From positions 1-21,823 of the forward strand of contig JBGSKO010000152.1 in assembly GCA_041741155.1 (NCBI GenBank): DNA of 21,823 bases, read 5' to 3'. This document shows positions 13,576 through 21,809 of this stretch, piece after piece; position 1 is the first letter of the stretch; the number at the start of each line of letters is the position of its first letter. The stretch comes from M3007 sp041741155 (GTDB lineage Bacteria; Bacteroidota; Bacteroidia; Chitinophagales; Saprospiraceae). The notes beneath the pieces are model-generated. The model saw only the letters and a list, made by a program, of their open reading frames with translations. It was not told the origin of the DNA and made no database searches. The position numbers and the translations under genes were made by a program.

Positions 13576-16107
13576 ATGGCAAAAAAACTCCTCATCGTCG
13601 AATCTCCGGCGAAAGCAAAAACAATCGAGAAGTTTCTCGGCAGCGACTTCGCTGTCAAATCTTCTTACGGACACATCCGCGACCTCGAAAAGGGCAATGA
13701 CCTCGGCGTAGATGTCGAAAATGATTACAAACCGAACTATGTCATCCCGCCCGACAAGTTCCGGACGGTCAAGGAATTAAAGGATGCCGCTGCGCGCGTC
13801 GAAGAGGTATGGCTCGCGACGGACGAAGACCGCGAGGGAGAGGCGATTTCGTGGCACCTGTGCGAAGTACTGGGCCTTGATCCACATAGCGCCAAGCGTA
13901 TTGTTTTTCATGAAATTACCAAGACGGCAATCCAAAACGCGGTGAAAAATCCGCGCAACCTGGACCTAAACCTCGTGAACGCCCAGCAAGCCCGACGCGT
14001 GCTGGACCGTCTCGTAGGCTGGGAACTTTCGGGTTTGTTGTGGAAAAAAGTCAAAAGCCAACTCTCGGCCGGGCGGGTACAATCCGTGGCGGTAAAACTG
14101 ATTGTGGAGCGCGAGCGCGATATCCAGCGGTTTGAAGTGGCGCCTTTTTTTCGCATTACCGCCGACTTCCTTGCGCCCAATGCCCAGGGCAAGGCCATTA
14201 GTTTTCGCGCGGAAAGCCCCGAGCGTTTCGATGATGCCGCCGGCGCAGAAGCTTTTTTACAAAAATGTATCAACGCCGCATACAGTGTAAACGCCGTGGA
14301 CGTGCGTCCCACCCGCCGCCGCCCTGCCCCGCCGTTCACCACGTCCACCCTCCAGCAGGAAGCCAGCCGCAAACTCGGCTACTCGGTGAACCGCACCATG
14401 TCCATAGCTCAGGGACTGTACGAACAAGGTTTTATCACCTATATGCGTACCGACTCTACCAACCTCAGCGAAATGGCCCTGCAAGCCATCAGCGATGAAA
14501 TCGGCAAGCAATACGGCGCACGCTACCAGCAAACCCGCCGCTACAAAACCAAAAACGAATCTGCGCAGGAAGCGCACGAAGCGATCCGCCCAACCTACGC
14601 GGAAAACCCAACCGGCGGCACAAACCGCGACGAACAGCGGCTTTACGAACTCATCTGGAAGCGCACGATGGCTTCCCAAATGTCCGATGCCGAACTGGAA
14701 AAAACCACGGTGGACATCGGCATCAGTACCCACCCCGCTGCCAAACTCGTGGCCGAGGGCGAAGTGCTCAAGTTTGACGGCTTTCTGAAAGTTTATATCG
14801 AAAGTACCGACGACGACGACGAGGAAACTCAGGGCATCCTGCCACCGCTCCGTCCTGGACAAAAACTGGACTTCGACAACCTCACCGCTACGGAACGCTA
14901 CACCCGTCCACCTGCCCGTTTCACGGAGGCTGCACTGGTAAAAAAACTGGAAGAACTCGGCATCGGGCGCCCCTCCACGTATGCCCCCACCATTACCAAA
15001 ATAATGGAAGCAAACCGCGGCTATGTCATCAAGGAGAGCCGTCCCGGTGAACAGCGCATCTTCCAGATTTTGGTGCTGAAAAACAATGCCATCAGCAAGA
15101 CCACCGGGAAAGAAGTCACCGGAACCACCAAAAACGTGCTCTACCCCACCGATATGGGCGTGATCGTCAGCGACTTCCTCGACTCCTATTTCAAAAAAAT
15201 CATGGACTATGGCTTCACTGCCAAGATCGAGCAGGAGTTTGACGACATTGCTGAGGGCAAAATAGACTGGACAAAAACAATTGACTCGTTCTACCGCCCG
15301 TTCCACCAGGATGTTGAAAAAACCCTCTCGGAGGCCGGTCGTGCCAGCGGCGAACGTATTCTCGGAATAGACCCTGCAACAGGCCGCACGATTCTGGTCC
15401 GGATGAGCAGCCTAGGCAAACCCGTCGTACAGATTGGCACCGGCGAGGAACTGGAGAAAAAGGAAAAACCTAAATACGCCAACCTCAAACCCGGCACCAC
15501 CCTCGAAACAGTCACCCTCGAAGAGGCACTCGGCAGTTTTGCCCTGCCCCGCACCCTTGGCGAATACGAAGGCCAGGAGGTATCCGTCAATGCAGGACGT
15601 TATGGCCCCTACGTCAAGATCGGCGAAATGTTCGTGTCCATCCCCAAAACGGAAGACCCGTTCGACATCACCTTCGAGCGCGCCATCGAACTTATCCAAA
15701 GCAAACAAGAGGCCGACCGCCCCATGGGGTATTACATGGAACAGCCTATTTCCAAGGGAAAAGGTCGCTTCGGCCCCTTCCTGAAATGGACGGATCTCTA
15801 CGTGAACGTCCCGACGCGCATTAATTTCGACACTATCACCGAGCAACAGGCGATCGAACTCATCGAATCAAAAATCGAAAAAGAAGCCAACCGATATATC
15901 CAGCACTGGCCCGAGGAGAAGATCAGCATCGAAACCGGCCGCTGGGGGCCCTTCATCCGCTTCGGCAAAAAACCGATCAACCTGCCCAAAATAGACGGCG
16001 CCCGTATGACCACCGACCAGGCCCGCATTCTTTCTCTGGCAGACGTGAAAGCGCTCATCGAAAAAGAAATGCCGGGTGTATTCGCGCCGAAAAAAAAGAA
16101 AAAATGA
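13576..16107 (+). CDS. topA: DNA topoisomerase I (type IA)
   Basis: This 843-residue enzyme relaxes negatively supercoiled DNA by single-strand breakage. The TOPRIM domain (1-115) has LLIVESPAKAKT with Glu9 and the acidic triad ATDEDREGEA (Asp83, Asp85, Glu87). Conserved segments NAQQARRVLDRLVGWELS (135-152) and SAGRVQSVAV (164-173) follow. The catalytic tyrosine is Tyr289 in GFITYMRTDST. The C-terminal third carries several topoisomerase C-terminal repeats recognisable by GRYGPYVKIG, GRFGPFLKW and GRWGPFIRFG, ending in a lysine tail; no cysteine zinc fingers are seen, as usual in this phylum. The frame is open 78 codons further upstream, but that part overlaps the DUF6794 gene in another frame; the ATG at 13576 matches the family start and has a promoter just upstream. 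Confidence 0.98.
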   Translation: MAKKLLIVESPAKAKTIEKFLGSDFAVKSSYGHIRDLEKGNDLGVDVENDYKPNYVIPPDKFRTVKELKDAAARVEEVWLATDEDREGEAISWHLCEVLGLDPHSAKRIVFHEITKTAIQNAVKNPRNLDLNLVNAQQARRVLDRLVGWELSGLLWKKVKSQLSAGRVQSVAVKLIVERERDIQRFEVAPFFRITADFLAPNAQGKAISFRAESPERFDDAAGAEAFLQKCINAAYSVNAVDVRPTRRRPAPPFTTSTLQQEASRKLGYSVNRTMSIAQGLYEQGFITYMRTDSTNLSEMALQAISDEIGKQYGARYQQTRRYKTKNESAQEAHEAIRPTYAENPTGGTNRDEQRLYELIWKRTMASQMSDAELEKTTVDIGISTHPAAKLVAEGEVLKFDGFLKVYIESTDDDDEETQGILPPLRPGQKLDFDNLTATERYTRPPARFTEAALVKKLEELGIGRPSTYAPTITKIMEANRGYVIKESRPGEQRIFQILVLKNNAISKTTGKEVTGTTKNVLYPTDMGVIVSDFLDSYFKKIMDYGFTAKIEQEFDDIAEGKIDWTKTIDSFYRPFHQDVEKTLSEAGRASGERILGIDPATGRTILVRMSSLGKPVVQIGTGEELEKKEKPKYANLKPGTTLETVTLEEALGSFALPRTLGEYEGQEVSVNAGRYGPYVKIGEMFVSIPKTEDPFDITFERAIELIQSKQEADRPMGYYMEQPISKGKGRFGPFLKWTDLYVNVPTRINFDTITEQQAIELIESKIEKEANRYIQHWPEEKISIETGRWGPFIRFGKKPINLPKIDGARMTTDQARILSLADVKALIEKEMPGVFAPKKKKK

Positions 16108-16110
16108 ATT

Positions 16111-16177
16111 TTAAATGATGAATGATGAATAACGTAGTGGACTCTACACAATTCATCATTCATCATTCATCATTTAA
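16111..16177. repeat. 20-bp perfect inverted repeat built of 7-bp units, between convergent genes
   Basis: The arm at 16111-16130 (TTAAATGATG then AATGATGAAT) is perfectly complementary to 16158-16177, with a 27-nt loop. Both arms consist of GATGAAT-type heptamers, two in the left arm and one additional copy beside the right arm. It lies 3 bp after the topA stop and 2 bp before the carbonic anhydrase stop, so it may act as a bidirectional 3' end for both transcripts. Confidence 0.85.
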
Positions 16178-16179
16178 AT

Positions 16180-16827
16180 TTAGTGTTGCACGTCCAGATC
16201 GTCGTACTCGTAAATTTCGTGCTCTAAGTGTGTGTTGGCGGCTATATCAATCAGCGGATTGATGATGCCGTTGTGCAGGTCATACACCCAGCCGTGCAGG
16301 TGTGGAGCGTTGCGTCCTTTCCAGGCGCGCTGAATGATGGAGGTGTCGGCGAGGTTGTTTACCTGTTCAACGATATTAAGTTCGATCAGGCGGTTCAGGC
16401 GCGCTTCTTCCGTTTCAATGACAGCCAGTTCATCTACATGCAAGCGGTAGATGTCCTTGATATGGCGGAGCCATTTATTGATCAAGCCGTAGGAGTGTCG
16501 GCTCATAGCGGCCTTCACGCCCCCGCAGCCATAGTGCCCGCAAACGATGACATGTTTTACCTCCAAAACCTCCACCGCATACTGAAGCACACTCAACATG
16601 TTCATGTCGGTGTGAATGACCAGATTGGCCACATTGCGGTGGATGAAGATATCGCCGGGTTGTGTCTGCGTGATCTCATTGGGCGGCACACGGCTATCGG
16701 AACAGCCGATCCACAAAAATGCCGGGCGTTGGATTTCCACAAGACTCTCAAAAAAATTAGGGTCTTGCTGGATCATCCGGTCGGCCCACGCTTTGTTGGC
16801 CTCAAGCAATTGCTGGTACTGTTGCAT
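16180..16827 (-). CDS. can: Beta-class carbonic anhydrase
   Basis: This 215-residue zinc enzyme interconverts CO2 and bicarbonate in the cytoplasm. The zinc site is complete: Cys42 and Asp44 with Arg46 in GCSDSRVP, and His98 and Cys101 in CGHYGCGG; these are the same residue numbers as I recall for the E. coli Can enzyme. HRNVANLV (63-70) and the surrounding region fit the beta class. Length is normal, and there is no signal peptide. It is convergent with topA and divergent from trxB, with 200 bp between the two starts, so it is a single-gene unit. A degenerate -7 element (TACATTCG, minus strand, 16894-16901) is a weak promoter candidate. Confidence 0.97.
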   Translation of the reverse strand: MQQYQQLLEANKAWADRMIQQDPNFFESLVEIQRPAFLWIGCSDSRVPPNEITQTQPGDIFIHRNVANLVIHTDMNMLSVLQYAVEVLEVKHVIVCGHYGCGGVKAAMSRHSYGLINKWLRHIKDIYRLHVDELAVIETEEARLNRLIELNIVEQVNNLADTSIIQRAWKGRNAPHLHGWVYDLHNGIINPLIDIAANTHLEHEIYEYDDLDVQH

Positions 16828-17011
16828 GGTATAGTTTTTTATGAAAAAAACGGTTCAAAACAACAGCAAAGAAGGAATCATTAGAAGGAAGTGCGAATGT
16901 AGGGTATCCATTTGGTATATTCTTGAAGTGCGCAACGTCCGCACCCAAACATTTCTCGAAAAAGTACCAATCAATCCCCAATCGGGTACACGCGATGCTC
17001 CACAGAGCGCG

Positions 17012-17019
17012 TACTTTTG
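17012..17019 (+). promoter_or_regulatory. -7 promoter element of trxB with a very short leader
   Basis: TACTTTTG followed by CACCC is a perfect TAnnTTTG match ending 8 nt before the trxB ATG, the same layout as at topA. The rest of the 200-bp gap toward the carbonic anhydrase gene shows no gene or clear hairpin. Confidence 0.6.
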
Positions 17020-17027
17020 CACCCACT

Positions 17028-17957
17028 ATGGAACAAGTAAAATGCCTCATCATCGGCTCCGGTCCTGCCGGATACACAGCCGCCATCTACGCCGCCCGTG
17101 CCGGCCTCAAACCTGTACTCTACACCGGCCCCCAACCCGGCGGTCAGCTCATGATCACCAACGATGTTGAAAACTACCCCGGCTACCCCGACGGACGTAT
17201 GGGACCGGAAATGATGGAAGATTTCCGCCGCCAGGCAGAACGCTTCGAGACGGACATCCGCAACGAGATGATCACCAAGGTGGACTTCACCGGCCCGATC
17301 CACAAAGCATGGTCGGAAAGCGGCCAGGAAATACACTCCCCCGCCGTCATTATCGCCACCGGCGCCAGCGCCAAATGGCTCGGCATACCCGGTGAAGATC
17401 GACTTCAAAACGCGGGCGTGTCGGCCTGCGCCGTGTGCGACGGCTTTTTCTACCGCAAGCAAGAAGTGGCCATCGTAGGCGCCGGCGATACCGCCGCCGA
17501 AGAAAGCACCTACCTGGCCAAAATATGCTCCAAGGTACACCTCTTGGTCCGCCGCGACGAGATGCGCGCCTCCAAAATTATGCAGGAGCGCGTGCTGAAT
17601 ATGCCCAACCTCGTCGTCCACTGGAACACCGAAGCAGAAGAAATTCTCGGTGAAAATGTGGTGGAAGGCGTGCGCGTCGTCAACAACAAAACCGGCGAAA
17701 AAACGGTATTGCCCGTTACCGGGTTCTTTGTCGCCATCGGCCACAAACCCAATACCGATATTTTCAAAGGTTGGCTCACGCTCGACGAAAGCGGCTACAT
17801 CGTAGCCAACCCGGGCCGCACCACCACCAATATTCCCGGCGTGTTTGCCAGCGGCGACGCTCAGGACAAAATTTACCGCCAGGCCGTTACCGCCGCCGGT
17901 ACAGGTTGTATGGCTGCGCTGGATGCCGAGCGGTATCTGGTGGAAATGGGCTACTAA
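17028..17957 (+). CDS. trxB: Thioredoxin-disulfide reductase
   Basis: This 309-residue flavoenzyme passes electrons from NADPH to thioredoxin. The FAD site is GSGPAGYTAAIYAARAG (10-26), the redox-active pair is Cys134/Cys137 in CAVCDG, the NADPH site is GAGDTAAEES (151-160), and the C-terminal FAD motif is GVFASGDAQD (271-280). Length fits the low-molecular-weight bacterial type. The frame is open for 35 more codons upstream, but the ATG at 17028 gives the family N-terminus and lies just after the promoter element. It is probably monocistronic, as the next gene begins 118 bp later with its own promoter element. Confidence 0.97.
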   Translation: MEQVKCLIIGSGPAGYTAAIYAARAGLKPVLYTGPQPGGQLMITNDVENYPGYPDGRMGPEMMEDFRRQAERFETDIRNEMITKVDFTGPIHKAWSESGQEIHSPAVIIATGASAKWLGIPGEDRLQNAGVSACAVCDGFFYRKQEVAIVGAGDTAAEESTYLAKICSKVHLLVRRDEMRASKIMQERVLNMPNLVVHWNTEAEEILGENVVEGVRVVNNKTGEKTVLPVTGFFVAIGHKPNTDIFKGWLTLDESGYIVANPGRTTTNIPGVFASGDAQDKIYRQAVTAAGTGCMAALDAERYLVEMGY

Positions 17958-18038
17958 TACGGCAGATTCTGAGGTCAGCTTGGTTTTATCTTTCGGTTAA
18001 GTTTACGCCACCGTAGATTGCAATGGGACGGTTTGCCT

Positions 18039-18046
18039 TAGGTTTG
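18039..18046 (+). promoter_or_regulatory. Candidate -7 element for the phosphoesterase gene
   Basis: TAGGTTTG matches TAnnTTTG, lies 29 nt before the ATG at 18076, and has ATTG at 18017-18020 at a spacing of 18 nt that could serve as a -33 box. It lacks the C-rich tail of the other elements. Confidence 0.45.
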
Positions 18047-18075
18047 AGACTTGTTTATACAAAAACTTGTTTCGA

Positions 18076-20499
18076 ATGCAGTATATCCTGTTACCCATTG
18101 TGTTTCTATTTGCGTTGGCAACCTTGATTGCCCAGCAGATTCCAGGTCAGGTCGACGGCGACCGCAAACTATTATTGCCCAACGGCTGGATGCTATCCCC
18201 TGCAGGACGTTCGCTTCCTTTAGGGGATTTCCCTATGAACATGGTTTCTTCGAAATCAGGTCGCTTTCTGGCTGTCCTCAACAACGGCCAGGGCATACAC
18301 AGCCTGCAACTCATTCGCACGCGCCGTACAAAGGTTTTACACCAGTTGGAACTTCCGTGCGGTTGGTTGGGAATTGATTTTTCAGACGATGAAAAATACC
18401 TGTATGTATCGGGAGGCAACCAAAATGCCGTGTTCCGGTATGCCGTCTCGAACAAAAAACTCCGATTGCTTGACACCCTCGCGGTGGGCTTGCCGTACAA
18501 GGAAAAAATCTCGCTTGCCGGTCTTTGTGTGGACGATAGCCGAGGTTTATTGTATGTTGTTTCAAAAGAGAGTAATAGCCTGTACGCCCTTGATACCCGC
18601 ACCCGAAAAGTTGTTTTCACTGAAAATCTTGGATCGGAAGCCTATACCTGCCGGCTTACTCCAGACAAAAGTAAACTGCTCATTACACTTTGGGGATCGG
18701 GCAAACTCGCCATCTGGAACTGCAATACGCGGAAAATAGAGCAGACTGTTGCTGTTGGCGATAATCCCAACGATTTCACTATTCGCCGGGACGGGCGTTA
18801 CGCATTTGTAGCTAACGCCGATGATAATTCCGTATCCATTGTGGATTTGAACACCGGAAAATCAGTGGAAACGCTTGTTGCTGCACTTTTTCCGGATGCG
18901 CCGACCGGCTCCACGACAAACGGAGTAGCACTTTCACACGATGAAAAAACGCTTTTCATTGCCAATGCCGATAACAACTGCCTGGCAGTATTTGACGTGT
19001 CCAATCCCGGCCAAAGTGTATCGAAAGGGTTCATCCCCGTGGGTTGGTACCCGACTTGTGTCCGGACGGCAGGCAAGACGATTTTCGTAGCCAATGGCAA
19101 AGGATTTTCTTCGTTCCCTAATCCGAATGGACCGGACCCTACCAGTCTGGAACAACGGGTTGCTTACCAAAAAAGCGATACAACCACGCTTCGGAAAATC
19201 CAGTATATCGGTAACCTCATGAAGGGGACGATGTCTTATTTCCCCGAACCTGCGGAAAACCAGTTTGCCACCTATTCCAAACAGGTTTACCAAAACTCCC
19301 CCTACACCAAAGAACGCGAAAAACTGGCAGAAGGTGAACCGGACAATCCTGTTCCGCGACAAATTGGCGCACCATCACCGATAAAATATGTGTTCTACAT
19401 TATCAAGGAGAACCGCACCTACGACCAGGTTTTGGGCGACATGCCCGAAGGTCGGGGCGACAGTTCGCTTTGCTTGTTTCCCGAAAAAATTACACCAAAC
19501 CAACATGCGCTTGCCCGGGAATTTGTCTTACTCGACAACTTCTATGTCGCAGCAGAAGTCTCTGCCGACGGACACAACTGGAGTACCGCCGCTTATGCAA
19601 ACGACTTCGTTGAAAAAACGTGGATACAAAGTTATGGGCGGCGTGGCGGCGAATATGTTTATGAAGGTCAGGCAAAAATTGCGCATCCGAAAGGCGGTTT
19701 TATCTGGGATCATTGCGCCCGCGCCGGTGTCTCGTTCCGAACGTATGGTGAATTTGCCGACAACTTCAGCGCCAACATACCGGTACTGGAAGGACATTTT
19801 TGTCCCTATTACACCGGCTGGAATACCGACGTGCGCGACACTGCCCGTTTTTACCAATGGCGCCGCGATTTTGATTCGCTCGTAACCGCCAACTCCCTGC
19901 CCAGGCTCAACACCTTGCGTTTTATCAACGATCACACAGAAGGGTTACGCAAGGGCAAACCGACCCCCTACGCCCAGGTGGCGGACAACGATCTTGCCGT
20001 AGGGCTGTTCGTAGATTATTTATCGAAAAGCGCTGTTTGGCATGAATCGGTGGTGTTTATCCTCGAAGATGACGCCCAAAACGGCGCCGACCATATTGAT
20101 GCCCACCGCTCCATTGCGTTTATTGCAGGCCCCCATGTAAAACGCGGCTTTGTTGACCATACCCTGTACACGACCAATTCCATGTTGCGCACCATGGAGC
20201 TGATTCTCGGAATACCTCCCATGAGCCAACACGACGCTGCCGCTACCCCGATGTGGCGATGTTTTACAAAAAAAGCCAACCCTGCACCATTTCATTACCG
20301 CATTCCCGACGCTGATCTTGATAGCCGCAATGTTCGGGTGGACAATCTGGCCCGCCAGTTTGACGATTTTGATTTTGCCAAAGAAGACAACGTCCCTGAC
20401 CTGCAATTCAACCAGCTGCTGTGGAAAGCCATCAAGGGCGTTGATTCGGAAATGCCCGCCCCCCGCCGGGGCGCCTGGATTTTAGAGACAGAGGATTGA
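18076..20499 (+). CDS. YncE-like beta-propeller fused to an alkaline-phosphatase-superfamily phosphoesterase
   Basis: This 807-residue exported protein has a signal peptide at 1-20 (ending LIAQ). Residues about 50-345 form a YVTN/YncE-type beta-propeller, with repeats such as YAFVANADDNSVSIVDLNTG and TLFIANADNNCLAVFDV. Residues about 435-750 match the phosphoesterase family PF04185: IIKENRTYDQVLGD (442-455), SADGHNW (496-502), NDHTEG (618-623), EDDAQNGADHIDAHRS (664-679) and AGPHVKRG. The acidic and histidine residues of these motifs are the likely metal site and nucleophile region. The fusion is known in bacteria, annotated as bifunctional YncE family/alkaline phosphatase family; the substrate is unknown. 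The ATG at 18076 is used rather than the TTG three codons earlier because it gives a normal signal peptide. No T9SS sorting domain is present. Confidence 0.92.
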   Translation: MQYILLPIVFLFALATLIAQQIPGQVDGDRKLLLPNGWMLSPAGRSLPLGDFPMNMVSSKSGRFLAVLNNGQGIHSLQLIRTRRTKVLHQLELPCGWLGIDFSDDEKYLYVSGGNQNAVFRYAVSNKKLRLLDTLAVGLPYKEKISLAGLCVDDSRGLLYVVSKESNSLYALDTRTRKVVFTENLGSEAYTCRLTPDKSKLLITLWGSGKLAIWNCNTRKIEQTVAVGDNPNDFTIRRDGRYAFVANADDNSVSIVDLNTGKSVETLVAALFPDAPTGSTTNGVALSHDEKTLFIANADNNCLAVFDVSNPGQSVSKGFIPVGWYPTCVRTAGKTIFVANGKGFSSFPNPNGPDPTSLEQRVAYQKSDTTTLRKIQYIGNLMKGTMSYFPEPAENQFATYSKQVYQNSPYTKEREKLAEGEPDNPVPRQIGAPSPIKYVFYIIKENRTYDQVLGDMPEGRGDSSLCLFPEKITPNQHALAREFVLLDNFYVAAEVSADGHNWSTAAYANDFVEKTWIQSYGRRGGEYVYEGQAKIAHPKGGFIWDHCARAGVSFRTYGEFADNFSANIPVLEGHFCPYYTGWNTDVRDTARFYQWRRDFDSLVTANSLPRLNTLRFINDHTEGLRKGKPTPYAQVADNDLAVGLFVDYLSKSAVWHESVVFILEDDAQNGADHIDAHRSIAFIAGPHVKRGFVDHTLYTTNSMLRTMELILGIPPMSQHDAAATPMWRCFTKKANPAPFHYRIPDADLDSRNVRVDNLARQFDDFDFAKEDNVPDLQFNQLLWKAIKGVDSEMPAPRRGAWILETED

Positions 20500-20668
20500 G
20501 GTCAAAAAACAGGCTATCTATTCCGTACATGCCGATCTTTTCAGGCTCCTGTCCCTGCCCGTCGGCAGTCATCCAGCCGCCGGCCCCAAAAAAATGTACA
20601 CCAGTCTGTCCCTTGCCAATGCTCAAACCGCAATACATTAGCGGCGCGTACCAATTCCAGGCACGCAC
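20432..20668 (-). CDS. Possible small antisense reading frame (doubtful)
   Basis: A 78-residue frame starting from GTG lies on the minus strand, mostly in the 209-bp gap between the phosphoesterase and aldolase genes; its end overlaps the 3' end of the phosphoesterase by 68 bp. It reads like a plausible protein in the gap (rich in Gly, Trp, Phe and Tyr, for example GKGQTGVHFFGAGGWMTADG), but a stop lies directly before the GTG and no promoter is visible. It may be a remnant of a larger gene or chance. I recognise no family. Apart from it I see nothing in the gap. Confidence 0.25.
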   Translation of the reverse strand: MRAWNWYAPLMYCGLSIGKGQTGVHFFGAGGWMTADGQGQEPEKIGMYGIDSLFFDLNPLSLKSRRPGGGRAFPNQRP

Positions 20669-20708
20669 CTACATTCTTCTTTTCAACCTGTATTAATTCA
20701 ATTCCGAT

Positions 20709-21779
20709 ATGGCACGATTCCGCTCGGGCGTTCTGCATGGCGCCGAAGTCACCGAACTCTTCAACCACGCTCTTGAAAATCAATACGCCCTGCCGGCCGT
20801 CAATGTGATCGGCACCGACTCCGTGAATGCCGTGCTGGAAACAGCAGCAGCCGTCAACAGCCCGGTCATTATTCAGTTTTCCAATGGCGGTGCTGCATTT
20901 TTTGCCGGCAAAGGCCTGAGCAACGAGGGTCAACGCGCTGCTATCCTTGGCGGCATTTCCGGCGCCCAGCACGTCCATGCCCTCGCCGAAGCATACGGCG
21001 TACCGGTTGTACTGCACACCGACCACTGCGCCCTTAACATCATTGACTGGGTAAAAGGCCTGCTCGATGCCGGAGAAAAGTTTTTTGAAAAAAATGGCTA
21101 CCCGCTCTACAGCAGCCACATGCTCGACCTCTCGGAGGAGCCGTTGCACGAAAATATCGAAATCAGCCGCGAATACCTGGCCCGTATGGCGCCGCTCGGC
21201 ATGACCCTCGAAATTGAACTTGGCGTGACCGGCGGCGAAGAGGATGGCGTGGACAACACCGACGTGGACTCCGCCCGCCTGTACACGCAACCCGCCGAGG
21301 TAGCTTATGCCTACGAAAACCTGCTCCAGGTGAGCCCGCGCTTTACGGTGGCGGCCGCCTTCGGCAACGTCCACGGTGTTTACAAACCCGGCAACGTGAA
21401 ACTCCAGCCCGTTATCCTGAAAAATTCGCAGGACTACATCCGCGAAAAGTACGGGCTGTCGGAAAGCAGACCCGTTCATTTTGTATTCCACGGCGGCTCC
21501 GGCTCCAGCCAGGAGGAAATCCGCGAGGCCATTTCCTACGGCGCCATCAAAATGAATATTGACACCGACATGCAATGGGCCTTTTGGGATGGCATACGCG
21601 GATACTACGAGGCTAAAAAAGGCTACCTGCAAGGCCAGATCGGAAATCCTGACGGCGCCGACAAGCCCAACAAAAAATACTACGACCCACGGGTGTGGCT
21701 GCGCGAAGGCGAAAAAACATTCGTGACACGCCTGAAACAGGCATTTGATGACCTGAATTGTATCGGTCGGAACGCGTAA
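20709..21779 (+). CDS. fbaA: Class II fructose-bisphosphate aldolase
   Basis: This 356-residue zinc enzyme cleaves fructose 1,6-bisphosphate into dihydroxyacetone phosphate and glyceraldehyde 3-phosphate in glycolysis and runs the reverse step in gluconeogenesis. The length and order of motifs fit the class IIA (E. coli FbaA-like) type. VLHTDHCA gives Asp105 and the zinc ligand His106; LEIELGVTGGEEDGVDN (168-183) contains the family's glutamates; the other zinc ligands should be His222 in FGNVHGVY and His261 in FHGGSGSS; NIDTDMQW (283-290) is the phosphate-binding end. The start follows the phosphoesterase gene by 209 bp; no clear promoter element is seen. A hairpin follows the stop. Confidence 0.97.
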   Translation: MARFRSGVLHGAEVTELFNHALENQYALPAVNVIGTDSVNAVLETAAAVNSPVIIQFSNGGAAFFAGKGLSNEGQRAAILGGISGAQHVHALAEAYGVPVVLHTDHCALNIIDWVKGLLDAGEKFFEKNGYPLYSSHMLDLSEEPLHENIEISREYLARMAPLGMTLEIELGVTGGEEDGVDNTDVDSARLYTQPAEVAYAYENLLQVSPRFTVAAAFGNVHGVYKPGNVKLQPVILKNSQDYIREKYGLSESRPVHFVFHGGSGSSQEEIREAISYGAIKMNIDTDMQWAFWDGIRGYYEAKKGYLQGQIGNPDGADKPNKKYYDPRVWLREGEKTFVTRLKQAFDDLNCIGRNA

Positions 21780-21789
21780 CACCCCGTAC

Positions 21790-21809
21790 CGGCGGGTTTT
21801 AACCCGCCG
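21790..21809. repeat. GC-rich palindromic hairpin after fbaA
   Basis: CGGCGGG and CCCGCCG pair around TTTTAA, extendable to 9 bp with TT/AA. It begins 10 nt after the aldolase stop, so it could stabilise or end that transcript, but no T-run follows. The GC-clamp-plus-TTTT design resembles the arms of the inverted repeat at 7762-7843, so it may be a member of a dispersed palindrome family. Confidence 0.65.

Noticed and set aside
12864..13658. 264-codon open frame on the minus strand over the DUF6794 gene and topA start
   Set aside because: The plus strand holds two recognisable proteins here; the antisense frame has no family features.
14257..15306. 349-codon open frame on the minus strand inside topA
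   Set aside because: It is antisense to the conserved core of topA; low stop frequency in GC-rich antisense frames explains it, and the residue composition (Phe, Val, Gly-rich) is typical of such shadows.
16971..17744. 257-codon open frame on the minus strand inside trxB
   Set aside because: It is a shadow of trxB, whose motifs are complete on the plus strand.
18067..18075. TTG start three codons before the phosphoesterase ATG
   Set aside because: The ATG at 18076 gives a normal signal peptide, and TTG starts are rare compared with ATG.
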